Numbered from the stretch's first letter, positions 25,646-34,561 are shown. The stretch: 47,157 nt of DNA from Alphaproteobacteria bacterium (GCA_018826515.1 JAHKAM010000023.1:1-47157), one strand, 5' to 3'. The notes: a model not told the origin generated them from the letters alone. A program made the numbers and translations.

Positions 25646-25683
25646 TTGGAAGGCTGCTGTACTACCATTGTACTATACCCGCA
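25646..25683. repeat. Right attachment-type repeat: orphan 5' half of tRNA-Gly
   Basis: Exact copy of 956-993 and, read on the minus strand, the first 37 nt of tRNA-Gly(TCC). It stops at the end of the anticodon loop and has no 3' half. It lies 76 bp downstream of tRNA-Tyr, where a complete tRNA-Gly would be expected. It is presumably the original 5' half of the split gene. Confidence 0.9.
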
Positions 25684-25759
25684 CGGAGACGGCCTCGGGC
25701 TGGATGCACCCTCGGCCGCCGACCCGATATGGGGTCCGGACCTTCGTTTCGAAACCGCG

Positions 25760-25843
25760 TGGTGGGGGAAGCAGGACTCGAACCTGCGAAGCTTACGCAG
25801 GGGATTTACAGTCCCCCCCCTTTGCCACTCGGGACATTCCCCC
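25760..25843 (-). tRNA. tRNA-Tyr (anticodon GTA)
   Basis: 84 nt including encoded CCA, class II with a long variable arm. The acceptor is GGGGGAA/TTCCCCC, and the anticodon GTA is at 25807-25809 in a CTGTAAA loop. The T-arm GGTTCGAGTCC is normal. It is transcribed toward the orphan tRNA-Gly half gene, so its transcript should now run into the island. Confidence 0.97.
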
Positions 25844-25989
25844 AGCGCGTTTTCGAACCGTCGGACCGATGCCGCGAAGACCTTTCGGTCGTCGAAACAA
25901 CAAAAGCTCTCGGTGTCCCGCGTCGCCTGGTTTAGGAGGGGCGCCAGACCCGAAAGCCCTCAGGGCTCCAAATCGGAGGGCGTCTTATA

Positions 25990-26919
25990 GTGTCGAGAAA
26001 TCCAGAACGCAACGACCGGAAATCGGGCAAAAAACCGGTCTTCGGCGACCGGTCGGCGCCCCGCGCCGGCGGACCCGGAGCGGGCGCCAAGGGCAAGCCG
26101 GAGGGCGGTCCCGACCGCGGCGGCTGGAACCCCAACCCCAAGCCGAAGGCCTTCTCTGATTCCGCGCCGCGCGCCTCGCGGGCCCATGGACGTGCGGGGG
26201 CCGACGCCGATAATTTCGTCTGGGGCCGCCACCCGGTGCTGGCCGCCCTCGCCAATCCTGCGCGCAAGGGCATGGGCCGGCTGCTGGCCACGGCGGACCG
26301 CGCCGCCGAGCTTGAACGGGATCGACTGGCCCATGGTCACAAGATCGAGATCGTCGAGGCCCAGGCGATCGACCGCATGCTGCCGCCCGGGGCGGTGCAT
26401 CAGGGCCTGGCCTTCAAGGTGCAGCCGCTGGAGGGCGTGGCGCTGGAGGACATCGCCGAACCGGCGACCGGCGTCATCGTCATGCTGGACCAGCTGACCG
26501 ACCCGCAGAATGTCGGCGCCATCTTCCGCTCGGCCCTCGCCTTCGGGGCGAAGGGAATCGTCGTGCAGGACCGGCACTCCCCCGCCCTCGCCGGCGCCCT
26601 GGCCAAGGCCTCGGCCGGCGCCACCGAACGCCTGCCCTGCGCCCGGGTCACCAATCTGAGCCGCGCGCTCGAGAAGCTGGCCGACCTGGGCTGGCGGGCC
26701 GTGGGGCTCGACGGGGCCGCCGAACTGACGCTGGACGAGGCGCTGGACGCCCGCCCGACCGTTCTGGTCATGGGCTCCGAGGGCGACGGCGTCCGCCGAC
26801 TGGTCGCCGAGCATTGCGATGCGATGGCACGGATCCCCATGCCCGGCGGATTCGAGAGCCTGAACGTGTCCAACGCCGCGGCCGTGGCCCTCTACGAGGC
26901 CTGTCGCAAACAGACTTGA
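25990..26919 (+). CDS. rlmB: 23S rRNA 2'-O-methyltransferase, TrmH/RlmB type
   Basis: 309 aa from a GTG at 25990 with GGAGGG nine bases upstream. The first 65 residues are a basic Gly/Pro/Lys-rich tail. A substrate-binding domain follows (NFVWGRHPVLAALANP), then the SPOUT methyltransferase knot: MLDQLTDPQNVGAIFRSA (motif 1), VLVMGSEGDGVRRL (motif 2) and PMPGGFESLNVSNAAAVALY (motif 3). It modifies a G residue in 23S rRNA, or possibly tRNA if a different TrmH paralogue. It is the first protein gene outside the island. Confidence 0.9.
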   Translation: MSRNPERNDRKSGKKPVFGDRSAPRAGGPGAGAKGKPEGGPDRGGWNPNPKPKAFSDSAPRASRAHGRAGADADNFVWGRHPVLAALANPARKGMGRLLATADRAAELERDRLAHGHKIEIVEAQAIDRMLPPGAVHQGLAFKVQPLEGVALEDIAEPATGVIVMLDQLTDPQNVGAIFRSALAFGAKGIVVQDRHSPALAGALAKASAGATERLPCARVTNLSRALEKLADLGWRAVGLDGAAELTLDEALDARPTVLVMGSEGDGVRRLVAEHCDAMARIPMPGGFESLNVSNAAAVALYEACRKQT

Positions 26920-26973
26920 TCGACCGGGGTCGCGAGCGGTTGCATTTCGTCGCGGCGGGGATAGAGAGCGGCC

Positions 26974-27816
26974 ATGGAATTCCTTTCGTCTCCCGAACTC
27001 GCCAGCCAGCTGTCCGCCCTCGGCCAGGTGCTTATGATCGATCTGGTGCTGGCCGGCGACAACGCCGTCGCCGTCGGCCTCGCCGCCGCCGCCCTCGCGC
27101 CCGAACAACGCAAGAAGGCGATCCTGATCGGCCTGGCCGCGGCCGTCATCCTGCGCATCGGTTTCGCCCTGATCACCGTCCAGCTGCTGGCCATCATCGG
27201 CCTGCTGCTCGCCGGCGGCATCCTGCTGCTCTGGGTCTGCTGGAAGATGTGGCGCGAGCTGCAGGAGCAGAAGACCCACGACCAGGCCGAGGCCGAGGCC
27301 GAGCTGGAGACCGCCCTGTCCGCCCATCACGGCGGCGGCCCGCCCCCCGAAGCCCTCGGCATCAAGCGCAAATCCTTCGGCGCCGCCCTGGTCCAGATCA
27401 TGATCGCCGACATCACCATGTCGCTGGACAACGTCCTGGCCGTCGCCGGCGCGGCGCATGAGCATCCGTGGATCATGGTCTTCGGCCTGGTCCTGTCGAT
27501 CGCCCTGATGGGCGTGGCCGCGACCTTCATCGCCAAGCTCCTGACCAAGCACCGCTGGATCGGCTACGTCGGCCTGGTCATCGTCCTCTATGTCGCCGTT
27601 CACATGATCTGGGACGGCGCGCGGTCGGTGATCGTGCGGACCGACCGCATGGACGCCTTCAACGCCTCCGCCCCCGGCTTCCTCGACATCAGCGAGGAAG
27701 AGAAGGCCAAATATCTGAAGGGCGTGCGCGGCGCGGAAGAGAGTGTGGCCCCCGCGCATGGCGTGCCATCCGATCCGGCTTCGGGAACCCGTGCGGATCC
27801 CGCCCCGCAGCGCTGA
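26974..27816 (+). CDS. TerC-family (YjbE-type) membrane protein
   Basis: 280 aa with about seven membrane segments. The family acidic signatures are VLAGDNAVAVGLAAAAL near residue 27 and MSLDNVLAVAGAA near residue 155, separated by a charged cytoplasmic loop rich in Glu/Ala (residues about 100-130). The C-terminal 40 residues are soluble. TerC proteins are linked to metal (Mn/Ca) export and tellurite resistance; the role here is inferred from family only. It lies 54 bp downstream of rlmB on the same strand. Confidence 0.9.
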   Translation: MEFLSSPELASQLSALGQVLMIDLVLAGDNAVAVGLAAAALAPEQRKKAILIGLAAAVILRIGFALITVQLLAIIGLLLAGGILLLWVCWKMWRELQEQKTHDQAEAEAELETALSAHHGGGPPPEALGIKRKSFGAALVQIMIADITMSLDNVLAVAGAAHEHPWIMVFGLVLSIALMGVAATFIAKLLTKHRWIGYVGLVIVLYVAVHMIWDGARSVIVRTDRMDAFNASAPGFLDISEEEKAKYLKGVRGAEESVAPAHGVPSDPASGTRADPAPQR

Positions 27817-27912
27817 CCATCCGCCTCGACGCGTCCGCCGCACTTTTTGGTTGATTGCCGCCAATCTTTGACGCAGCTTTTTCGCGAATGCCTGTCCGGC
27901 TGGAGTACCGGT

Positions 27913-28152
27913 ATGAGCAAGCGCCTGGAAGCGATGCGGGCCAATCCGGCGGCTGACTGGCGCATCCGCGATGTCGAGCGCCTGTGTGCCGAGTACGGAC
28001 TGCGGTGCTCAGCGCCTCGCGGCGGCGGCTCGCACTACAAGATCGGGCATCCCGCGATCGCGGACATGCTCAGCGTCCCGTTCGCCCGTCCGATCAAGTC
28101 AGTGTATATTCGTCAACTCGTCCGGATGGTGGACGCGGTTTCGAGGGCATGA
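27913..28152 (+). CDS. hicA: HicA-family toxin
   Basis: 79 aa from the ATG at 27913 with GGAG seven bases upstream. A double-stranded RNA-binding-like fold with the catalytic His region GGGSHYKIGHP and the conserved end PIKSVYIRQLVRMVD. HicA toxins cut mRNA in the ribosome-associated state. The stop overlaps the antitoxin start (ATGA), the normal hicAB arrangement with the toxin first. Confidence 0.88.
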   Translation: MSKRLEAMRANPAADWRIRDVERLCAEYGLRCSAPRGGGSHYKIGHPAIADMLSVPFARPIKSVYIRQLVRMVDAVSRA

Positions 28153-28376
28153 TGTCGCCTCTGTCCTATCCCGTTCTGGTCCGGCCGCTGCGTGAAGACG
28201 AAGGCGGGGGCTACCTGGCCACCGTTCCCGATCTTCCCGGCTGCATGAGCGACGGCGAGACGCCCGAGGACGCGATCGTCAACGTACGCGACGCCATCCT
28301 CTGCTGGTTCGAGATGGCCGAAGAGATGAACCGGCCGATCCCGCCCCCCTCTCCCGACCTGAAGCTCGCGTCCTAG
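28149..28376 (+). CDS. hicB: HicB-family antitoxin (short form)
   Basis: 75 aa starting at the ATG that overlaps the hicA stop. It has the RNase H-like HicB fold: GGGYLATVPDLPGCMSDGETPEDAI and NVRDAILCWFEMAEE. It ends soon after PIPPPSPDLKLAS and has no C-terminal DNA-binding helix-turn-helix or ribbon-helix-helix domain. Self-repression by HicB alone is therefore uncertain. The 3' end overlaps the convergent downstream gene by 4 bp. Confidence 0.88.
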   Translation: MMSPLSYPVLVRPLREDEGGGYLATVPDLPGCMSDGETPEDAIVNVRDAILCWFEMAEEMNRPIPPPSPDLKLAS

Positions 28377-28912
28377 CTTTCTGCCCGCTCCACCCGCCGC
28401 CGTGTCAGCCACCCCGGTGCCCCCGCCATGTCCGGCTGCGGATCGGTGATCGCCGCCGCACGCGCCTGCATCTCGGACAGCGGCGGCACGTCGTTGGCAA
28501 TACGCTCCTGGTCTGTGGTCGCCGGATCGACGTCCCACAGCCGCCAGCCGACCCCGTCGGGGACGATGTTGGTGCCGTATTTCTGCGGGTGCTCCGCATA
28601 CATCAGGGACCGGTCCAGCGCCGCGGCGGCCAGCCAGCGCGCACCGGGACGGCCCAGCTCCGCGGCCCGGGCGGCCAGCTGGCTGGCCAGCGCGGCCTCC
28701 TCGCTCAGGTCGCCGTGGTTCAGCACCCAGGCGGCGGCATATAGGGTGTCGGCGTCCTCCGGCCATCCCTCGGCCAGCAGCGCCATGACCGCCTCGCGGC
28801 GGGCCTTATCCCGGACTCTCAAGGCGACATAGGCGGGCTCACCCGCCAGCACCGCGCGATCCTCGGCCTGATCCTCGGCCAGCAGCCCGATCAAGGCGGC
28901 CGACCGGTCCAC
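28373..28912 (-). CDS. Conserved hypothetical protein (DUF6624-like)
   Basis: 179 aa from a GTG at 28912, three bases after the metG stop, so it is probably co-transcribed with metG. It is helical and Ala-rich (LNHGDLSEEAALASQLAARA). The C-terminal part DRSLMYAEHPQKYGTNIVPD, followed by VDPATTDQERIANDVPPL, resembles DUF6624 proteins. No signal peptide. Function unknown. Confidence 0.65.
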   Translation of the reverse strand: MDRSAALIGLLAEDQAEDRAVLAGEPAYVALRVRDKARREAVMALLAEGWPEDADTLYAAAWVLNHGDLSEEAALASQLAARAAELGRPGARWLAAAALDRSLMYAEHPQKYGTNIVPDGVGWRLWDVDPATTDQERIANDVPPLSEMQARAAAITDPQPDMAGAPGWLTRRRVERAES

Positions 28913-28914
28913 GA

Positions 28915-30621
28915 TCAGGCGTCCGCGCCGCCGAAGCGGTCAGACCACTCGGCCACCTGCGTGTCCTCGATCTTGGTGAACAGCACCCCGGCCGCCGCCA
29001 CGGTCTGGCCGTGCGGCAGGGCGTCGAGCAGGGGTTCGTCCGCCGTCGGCCAGCTCAGGTCCGTCGCCCCGACCGCCGCGCCGATCTTCACCGCCGAATG
29101 CGGCATCACCGGCGCCGCCAGACGGGCGAACAGGGCGACCAGGTTCAGCCCGGTGCGCACCCCGACCGCCGCCCGGTCGACGTCGGTCTTGAAGGCGGTC
29201 CAGGGCGCCGCCTCCTGCAGATACTCATTGCCCAGCACCCAGACGGCGCGCAGGGCCACGGCGGCCTTGCGGAACTCCATCGCCTCGAACTGGGCCGTCG
29301 CCTCGGCGATGCCGGCGCGCAGGTCGGCCTCCAGCTTCGCCTCCAGCGGGCCGGGCTCTCCGGCCTCCGGCACGACGCCGTCGAATTTGCTCTCGGCGAA
29401 TTTCACGATCCGGTTGACGAAATTGCCCAGCACGTCAGCCAGGTCCTTGTTCGTCGTCGACTGGAACTGCTCCCAGGTGAAGGCGGCGTCCGAATGCTCG
29501 GGCCCATAGGCCGTCAGATGCCAGCGCCAGTAGTCGGCGGGTAGCAGCTCCAGCGCCTGGTCCATGAAGACGCCGCGCTTCTGGCTGGTCGAGAATTTCC
29601 CGCCGTACCAGTTCAGCCAGTTGAAGGCCTTCAGCGTATCCACCGTCTTCCACGGCTCGCCCGAGCCCAGGATCGTCGCCGGGAAGCTGACGGTGTGGAA
29701 GGCGACATTGTCCTTGCCCATGAACTGGACATAGCGGACGTCCTCCGCGCCCTCGTCGGTCCGCCACCAGTCGCGCCAGGTCCGGCCCGTCGCATCGGCC
29801 CATTCCTCGGTCGCGCCGATGTATTCGATCGGGGCGTCGAACCAGACATAGAAGACCTTGCCCTCCATGCCCGGCCGCGGCCCGCCGTCGGGCCCCACCA
29901 CCGGCACACCCCATTTCAGGTCGCGCGTGATGCCGCGGTCGATCAACCCCTCGTCGAGGTGCTTAAGCGCGATCGACCGCGCCAGCGTCTGCCAGTCGCC
30001 CTTTGAATTGATCCAGGCGCGGATGCGGTCGGCCAGCTTCGTCTGCAACAGATAGAGGTGGCGCGTGTCCCGGACTTCCAGATTGCGCGAGCCCGACACC
30101 GCCGAATAGGGATCGATCAGGTCGGTCGGGTCCAGCAGCCGCCCGCAGTTGTCGCACTGGTCCCCGCGCGCCCCGACATGGCCGCAGTGCGGACAGGTGC
30201 CCTCGACATAGCGGTCGGGCAGGAACCGCGCGTCATCGACGGAATAGATCATCCGGTCGACCCGCTCCTCGATCAGGCCGTTCTTCTCCAGCGCGGCGGC
30301 GAAATGCTGCGTCAGCCGTTGGTTGGGGGCGTTCGAGGACCGGCCAAACCAGTCGTAACTGAGGCTGAAGGCCTCGCCCGCCGCCTTCTGGACCTCATGC
30401 TGCTCGTCGCAATAGGTCCGCACGTCCTGCCCGGCGGCGGCCGCCGCCAATTCGGCCGGCGTCCCATGCTCGTCGGTGGCGCAGATGTAGAGCACCTCAT
30501 GCCCCTGGGCCCGCTTGAACCGGGCGTAGACGTCCGCCGGCAGCATCGAGCCCGCCAGATTCCCCAGATGCTTGATGCCGTTGATGTACGGCAGGGCCGA
30601 GGTGATGAGGATGCGGGACAT
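28915..30621 (-). CDS. metG: Methionyl-tRNA synthetase
   Basis: 568 aa, class I aminoacyl-tRNA synthetase that charges tRNA-Met. The ATP-binding HIGH-type motif is HLGN (about residue 18) after [12 protein letters not shown]. One zinc knuckle is present (CPHC...CDNC, about residues 140-160). The KMSKS-type loop is FSTSQKRG (about residue 340). The anticodon-binding helical domain follows. The extra C-terminal tRNA-binding domain of long bacterial forms is absent, as in many alphaproteobacteria. Upstream, between it and the MATE gene, lies a heptamer inverted-repeat element. Confidence 0.97.
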   Translation of the reverse strand: MSRILITSALPYINGIKHLGNLAGSMLPADVYARFKRAQGHEVLYICATDEHGTPAELAAAAAGQDVRTYCDEQHEVQKAAGEAFSLSYDWFGRSSNAPNQRLTQHFAAALEKNGLIEERVDRMIYSVDDARFLPDRYVEGTCPHCGHVGARGDQCDNCGRLLDPTDLIDPYSAVSGSRNLEVRDTRHLYLLQTKLADRIRAWINSKGDWQTLARSIALKHLDEGLIDRGITRDLKWGVPVVGPDGGPRPGMEGKVFYVWFDAPIEYIGATEEWADATGRTWRDWWRTDEGAEDVRYVQFMGKDNVAFHTVSFPATILGSGEPWKTVDTLKAFNWLNWYGGKFSTSQKRGVFMDQALELLPADYWRWHLTAYGPEHSDAAFTWEQFQSTTNKDLADVLGNFVNRIVKFAESKFDGVVPEAGEPGPLEAKLEADLRAGIAEATAQFEAMEFRKAAVALRAVWVLGNEYLQEAAPWTAFKTDVDRAAVGVRTGLNLVALFARLAAPVMPHSAVKIGAAVGATDLSWPTADEPLLDALPHGQTVAAAGVLFTKIEDTQVAEWSDRFGGADA

Positions 30622-30643
30622 GGAGGCCGGGGGGGTCAGGGGG

Positions 30644-30793
30644 AGTGATGAGTGGCTAGTGGTTAGTGGCTAGTGATTGCGCACGCTGCAACCGTTGCTC
30701 GTCATTTCGCGCCCAAAAGCGCCCGGCAGACCGGTGAAGACGCCGCTCGGGACGCTGCAATCACTAACCACTAGCCACTAACCACTAGCCACT
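30644..30793. repeat. Heptamer inverted-repeat element, copy A
   Basis: The left arm 30644-30680 is five tandem 7-mers (AGTGATG, AGTGGCT, AGTGGTT, AGTGGCT, AGTGATT) followed by GC. The right arm 30757-30793 is GC followed by five complementary-type 7-mers (AATCACT, AACCACT, AGCCACT, AACCACT, AGCCACT). The core of about 76 bp is GC-rich. It lies between the MATE and metG genes, and the MATE stop codon lies inside the right arm. Confidence 0.9.
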
Positions 30794-32130
30794 CGCGGTA
30801 ACCGCCGCGCCACCCGCACAAACCGCCCCGTCAGCAGCGCCGACGACACCAGACTGGCCATGATCACCGCCCAGACCAGGCCGTTGACCCCGATCTCGTG
30901 CGCCAGCCACCAGCCCAGCGGCATCATGATCAGGCTGTAGGCCGCGAAATGCATGATCGTCGGCCACCAGACATCGCCCGCCGCGCGGTTGGCGGAGGCC
31001 GACACGACCTGGATCCCGTCGGCGACGAAGAACAGGGTCGCCAGCACCAGGGCCGGGATCACCACCGCCAGCAGGGCCGGGTCGCGGTTGTAGGCGCTCG
31101 CCACCCACGGCGCCGTCGGCCACAGCACCAGCGCGACCGTCAGGGTCAGGGCGCTGACCACCCCGATCCCGACCAGCCCGGCCCGCATCACCCCGCGCCC
31201 GTCCCCGGCCCCATAGGCCTGGCCCACCAGCACCGCCGTCGCCGACGACAGCCCCATCGGGATCATGAAGACGATGGCCGAAACATTGAGCACGACCGCC
31301 CAGGCCGCCGTCTCGATGGCCCCGAGGCGGCCGGCGATGAAGGTCATGGCCCCGAAGGCGGCGACCTCGATGAAGTACGAACTGCCGGCGCCATAGCCGA
31401 CCTTGCGCTGGTCGCGCTCGGCCGGCGGGTCGCGCCGGGGCCGGTTGAACACCCCCAGCGCCCGCGCTTCCGGCATGCGCAGGATGTAGACGATCAGGAA
31501 CACCGCCAGCGAGGTCCGCGCGAACAGGGTCGCCCAGGCCGCGGCGACCGCCCCGTCGAAGCCCAGCCCCAGCACGTCCGGCACCAGCAACAGGTTCAGG
31601 CCCAGATTGACGCCATTGGCGATCCACATCGCCCACATGCCGGCGCGCGGACGGTGCAGGGCCTCCAGAAACAGCTGCGCCGCCACGCTGACCAGATAGC
31701 CCGGCATCGACAGGGCCAGCACGATCAGCACCGGCGAGGCGCCCTCGGCCAGCCCGTCCGCCAGCCCCAGATTGCCCAGCGCCCATGGTCCCAGCAGGAT
31801 CAGGGCCACCATCGCCCCGAACCCCAGTTGCATCGAATAGGTCACGCCCCGCCGCAGCACGGCCCCGACCTCGTGCCGCCGCCCCTCGCCGAGGAAGCGG
31901 GCGGTCATCACCTGCACCCCCATCATCAGGCCGACGGCGGTGGTCACCACGATCGCCGTCGGGGTCATGGCCAGCGAGCTGTAGGCCAGCTCCAGCCCCG
32001 AGTAATTCCCGACGACGATCGCGTCGGTCAGCCCCATGGTCATGATGCCAATGCGCGCCAGCACCACCGGCCAGGCGAGATGCAGCAGGTCTTTCAGCGT
32101 GGCGCGGGTCTGGAGGCTGAACACGGTCAT
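30778..32130 (-). CDS. MATE-family multidrug/cation antiporter
   Basis: 450 aa from the ATG at 32130; longer upstream readings run into a palindromic repeat and are rejected. Twelve membrane segments in two similar halves, typical of MATE transporters: HLAWPVVLARIGIMTMGLTD at the start of the first half, and FGAMTFIAGRLGAIETAAWA opening the second. It exports drugs or organic cations in exchange for H+ or Na+. The last residues (VASG and stop) are encoded by the heptamer repeats of element A, so the repeat has become the end of the gene. Confidence 0.93.
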   Translation of the reverse strand: MTVFSLQTRATLKDLLHLAWPVVLARIGIMTMGLTDAIVVGNYSGLELAYSSLAMTPTAIVVTTAVGLMMGVQVMTARFLGEGRRHEVGAVLRRGVTYSMQLGFGAMVALILLGPWALGNLGLADGLAEGASPVLIVLALSMPGYLVSVAAQLFLEALHRPRAGMWAMWIANGVNLGLNLLLVPDVLGLGFDGAVAAAWATLFARTSLAVFLIVYILRMPEARALGVFNRPRRDPPAERDQRKVGYGAGSSYFIEVAAFGAMTFIAGRLGAIETAAWAVVLNVSAIVFMIPMGLSSATAVLVGQAYGAGDGRGVMRAGLVGIGVVSALTLTVALVLWPTAPWVASAYNRDPALLAVVIPALVLATLFFVADGIQVVSASANRAAGDVWWPTIMHFAAYSLIMMPLGWWLAHEIGVNGLVWAVIMASLVSSALLTGRFVRVARRLPRVASG

Positions 32131-32215
32131 GGGCCGCGGCACAGGCCACGGCGGAGGGGCGCGGTCAACTGGATTTGCTGGGTGGTGACATAAGGGGAAT
32201 GCATCCCAACTCTCT

Positions 32216-32358
32216 CTTTCGTCATCCCGGCGAAGGCCGGGACCCAGCGGCGCCGCAGCGAAGCGAAGGCGATCCCGGCGCCACCGCACTCCCGACAGGT
32301 TCGCGCTCCCGCGCGCCGCTGGGTCCCGGGGTCGCTTCGCGCCCCGGGATGACGAAAG
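32216..32358. repeat. Long imperfect intergenic palindrome
   Basis: The left arm (about 32216-32252: CTTTCGTCATCCCGG, then CGAAGGCCGGGACCCAG) is the inverse of the right arm (about 32314-32358: CGCCGCTGGGTCCCGG, ending CCGGGATGACGAAAG). The spacer is about 60 bp and GC-rich. 'TCATCCCGGCGAAGGCCGGGACCC' type repeats are familiar as dispersed intergenic sequences in alphaproteobacteria. It sits between the divergent MATE and carboxylase genes. Confidence 0.8.
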
Positions 32359-32396
32359 GTATGGAGCGTCCCTCAGAACCGCCCTAAACCAGCCCC

Positions 32397-34004
32397 ATGC
32401 CCAAGCTGACGTCCGCCATCGACCCGCACAGCCCCGCCTTCAAGGCCCTCGACGCCCATAACCGGGCCCTCCGCGACGAACTGCACGAGAAGGTGGCCCG
32501 CGCCGCCCGCGGCGGCTCGGAGGCCAGCCGCGACCGCCATGTCGCCCGCGGCAAGCTGCTGCCCCGCGACCGGGTCGAACGCCTGCTCGATCCCGGTTCG
32601 CCCTTCCTCGAGATCGGCCAGCTGGCCGCCAACGGCATGTACGGCGATGAGAAGGATCCCGACGGAGCACCCGGCGCCGGCATGATCTGCGGCGTCGGAC
32701 GCGTGTCCGGCCGCGAGGTGATGATCGTCGCCAACGACCCGACGGTGAAGGGCGGCGCCTATTTCCCGATGACGGTGAAGAAGCACCTCCGCGCCCAGGA
32801 GATCGCCGAGCAGAACCGCCTGCCCTGCGTCTATCTTGTCGATTCCGGCGGCGCCAACCTGCCCCACCAGGCCGAGGTCTTCCCCGACCGCGACCATTTC
32901 GGCCGCATCTTCTTCAATCAGGCCCGGATGTCGGCGAAGTCGATCCCGCAGATCGCCTGCGTCATGGGCAGTTGCACCGCCGGCGGAGCCTATGTTCCGG
33001 CCATGTCGGACGAAAGCGTCATCGTCCGCAACCAGGGCACCATCTTCCTCGCCGGCCCCCCGCTGGTGAAGGCCGCCACCGGCGAGGTCATCTCGGCCGA
33101 GGCGCTGGGCGGCTCGGAAACCCACGGCCGCAAGTCCGGCGTGGTCGACTATGTCGCCGAGAACGACGAGCACGCGCTCGAGATCGTCCGCACCATCGTC
33201 GACAGCCTGAACACGGTGAAGTCGGTCGAGCTGGATGTGCGCGAGCCGCGCGCCCCGGTCTATGACGCCGAGGAGCTGTACGGCCTGATCCCCGACGACG
33301 TCCGCGCCCCCTATGACGTGCGCGAGGTTATCGCCCGCCTGGTCGACGGCTCGGAATTTGACGAGTTCAAGGCCCTGTACGGCACGACCCTGGTCTGCGG
33401 CTTCGCCCGCATCTGGGGCTATCCGGTCGCCATCCTGGCCAACAACGGCGTGCTGTTCTCGGAGAGCGCGCTCAAGGGGGCCCATTTCATCGAACTGGCC
33501 TGCAAGCGGAAGATCCCGCTGGTCTTCCTGCAGAACATCAGTGGCTTCATGGTCGGCGGCAAATACGAGGCCGAGGGCATCGCCAAGAACGGCGCCAAGC
33601 TGGTCACCGCCGTCTCCTCGGCCGAGGTGCCCAAATTCACCGTCCTGATCGGCGGCAGCTTCGGGGCCGGCAACTACGGCATGTGCGGCCGCGCCTTCGG
33701 CCCCCGCTTCCTCTTCACCTGGCCCAACAGCCGGATCAGCGTCATGGGCGGCGAACAGGCCGCCGCCGTGCTGGCCACCGTCCACCGCAACGCCGACAAA
33801 TGGACCCCCGAGGAAGCCGAGGCCTTCAAGGCCCCGGTGCGTCAGAAATACGAGGACGAGGGCAATCCGTACCATGCCACCGCCCGCCTCTGGGACGACG
33901 GCATCATCGACCCGGTCCAGACGCGGGATGTACTCGGGCTGGCGATCTCGGCGAGCCTCAACGCGCCGATCCCGGAGACGACCTTCGGCGTGTTCAGGAT
34001 GTAA
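32397..34004 (+). CDS. liuB: Methylcrotonyl-CoA carboxylase, carboxyltransferase (beta) subunit
   Basis: 535 aa. Transfers carboxyl from biotin to 3-methylcrotonyl-CoA in leucine breakdown. Two crotonase-fold halves: the N-terminal acyl-CoA half with [17 protein letters not shown] and [17 protein letters not shown] (the latter typical of MCC beta), and the C-terminal biotin half with [20 protein letters not shown] and [20 protein letters not shown]. Length is normal. Assignment over propionyl- or geranyl-CoA carboxylase rests on these motifs plus the enoyl-CoA hydratase and biotin subunit downstream. The set is broken up by a small opposite-strand gene and a repeat. Confidence 0.9.
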   Translation: MPKLTSAIDPHSPAFKALDAHNRALRDELHEKVARAARGGSEASRDRHVARGKLLPRDRVERLLDPGSPFLEIGQLAANGMYGDEKDPDGAPGAGMICGVGRVSGREVMIVANDPTVKGGAYFPMTVKKHLRAQEIAEQNRLPCVYLVDSGGANLPHQAEVFPDRDHFGRIFFNQARMSAKSIPQIACVMGSCTAGGAYVPAMSDESVIVRNQGTIFLAGPPLVKAATGEVISAEALGGSETHGRKSGVVDYVAENDEHALEIVRTIVDSLNTVKSVELDVREPRAPVYDAEELYGLIPDDVRAPYDVREVIARLVDGSEFDEFKALYGTTLVCGFARIWGYPVAILANNGVLFSESALKGAHFIELACKRKIPLVFLQNISGFMVGGKYEAEGIAKNGAKLVTAVSSAEVPKFTVLIGGSFGAGNYGMCGRAFGPRFLFTWPNSRISVMGGEQAAAVLATVHRNADKWTPEEAEAFKAPVRQKYEDEGNPYHATARLWDDGIIDPVQTRDVLGLAISASLNAPIPETTFGVFRM

Positions 34005-34088
34005 GGAGCGAAGAGTGCCAGTGAGCGAGAGGTGAGACGCTGTGGCCGGCCACGAGCTCCGCTCCGCTCACGCCTGGCTCACTAGCAT

Positions 34089-34412
34089 TCAGAAGGGGAT
34101 CGCCCGCCGCACCGGCTCATCCAGCGCCCAGCGGTAGGAGTCCGGTCCGAACGGCAGGTCGAACAGACGCGGCGCCTCGCTGCCGGGCTCCGGATGGACG
34201 TGCAGCTCGAACGCCGACAGCAGGGCGCGACGGGTGCGCTCCGCGGCGGGGCCATGGACGCCCTTGCGTTCCAGGATCCGGCTGATGACCACCTCGCGGT
34301 GCGCCGCCCCGCCCTGGGCCGCGAGTTGCGCGCGGATTTCCGCAGCCAGCTTGACCTTGGCGGCGGTGAGCCGGGCGGGCTTGCTGTTGCGAGGCGTGGC
34401 GGCGTTCGACAT
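34089..34412 (-). CDS. Small hypothetical protein
   Basis: 107 aa, basic N-terminus (SKPARLTAAKVKLAAEIRAQ), then REVVISRILERKGVHGPAAE and an acidic, proline-rich end (DLPFGPDSYRWALDEPVRRA). No signal peptide. It could fold as a small helical DNA-binding protein, but no family is recognised. It lies opposite the surrounding leucine-degradation genes, and an imperfect inverted repeat (34020-34083) separates it from the carboxylase gene. Confidence 0.6.
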   Translation of the reverse strand: MSNAATPRNSKPARLTAAKVKLAAEIRAQLAAQGGAAHREVVISRILERKGVHGPAAERTRRALLSAFELHVHPEPGSEAPRLFDLPFGPDSYRWALDEPVRRAIPF

Positions 34413-34561
34413 AGGGTCTCGTCCCGGGGACGGCTTTCATTAACCTTTTCGGTCATCAAAACGAGCGGCGGCGGCCTGTCAAGATAACCGCGGTCGTCCA
34501 GTCGCCGCGCTGCCATTTGCCGGACGATGCGTTACAGACAGGAAGCCACCAGGGAACCGAC

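Larger units (their letters stand above)
956..25683. mobile_element. Putative 24.7-kb genomic island inserted in tRNA-Gly
   Basis: Bounded by perfect 38-bp direct repeats at 956-993 and 25646-25683 that match the 5' half of tRNA-Gly. Outside the right repeat lies tRNA-Tyr, and outside the left repeat lie the 3' half of tRNA-Gly and tuf. Tyr-Gly-tuf is a known tRNA-tuf operon order, so the interval reads as inserted DNA. The contents are accessory: TonB-dependent receptors, exported hydrolases and proteases, single regulators and transposase relics. No tyrosine or serine recombinase gene is recognisable, so the element is probably no longer self-mobile. Insertion by site-specific recombination is inferred; the repeats and gene order are seen directly. 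Confidence 0.75.

Noticed and set aside
25960..27864. 634-codon open frame antisense to rlmB and the TerC gene
   Set aside because: It spans two well-supported genes on the opposite strand and has shadow composition.
30898..32193. Very His/Gln/Arg-rich open frame antisense to the MATE gene
   Set aside because: Composition results from reading a membrane protein gene backwards; no start site or family match.
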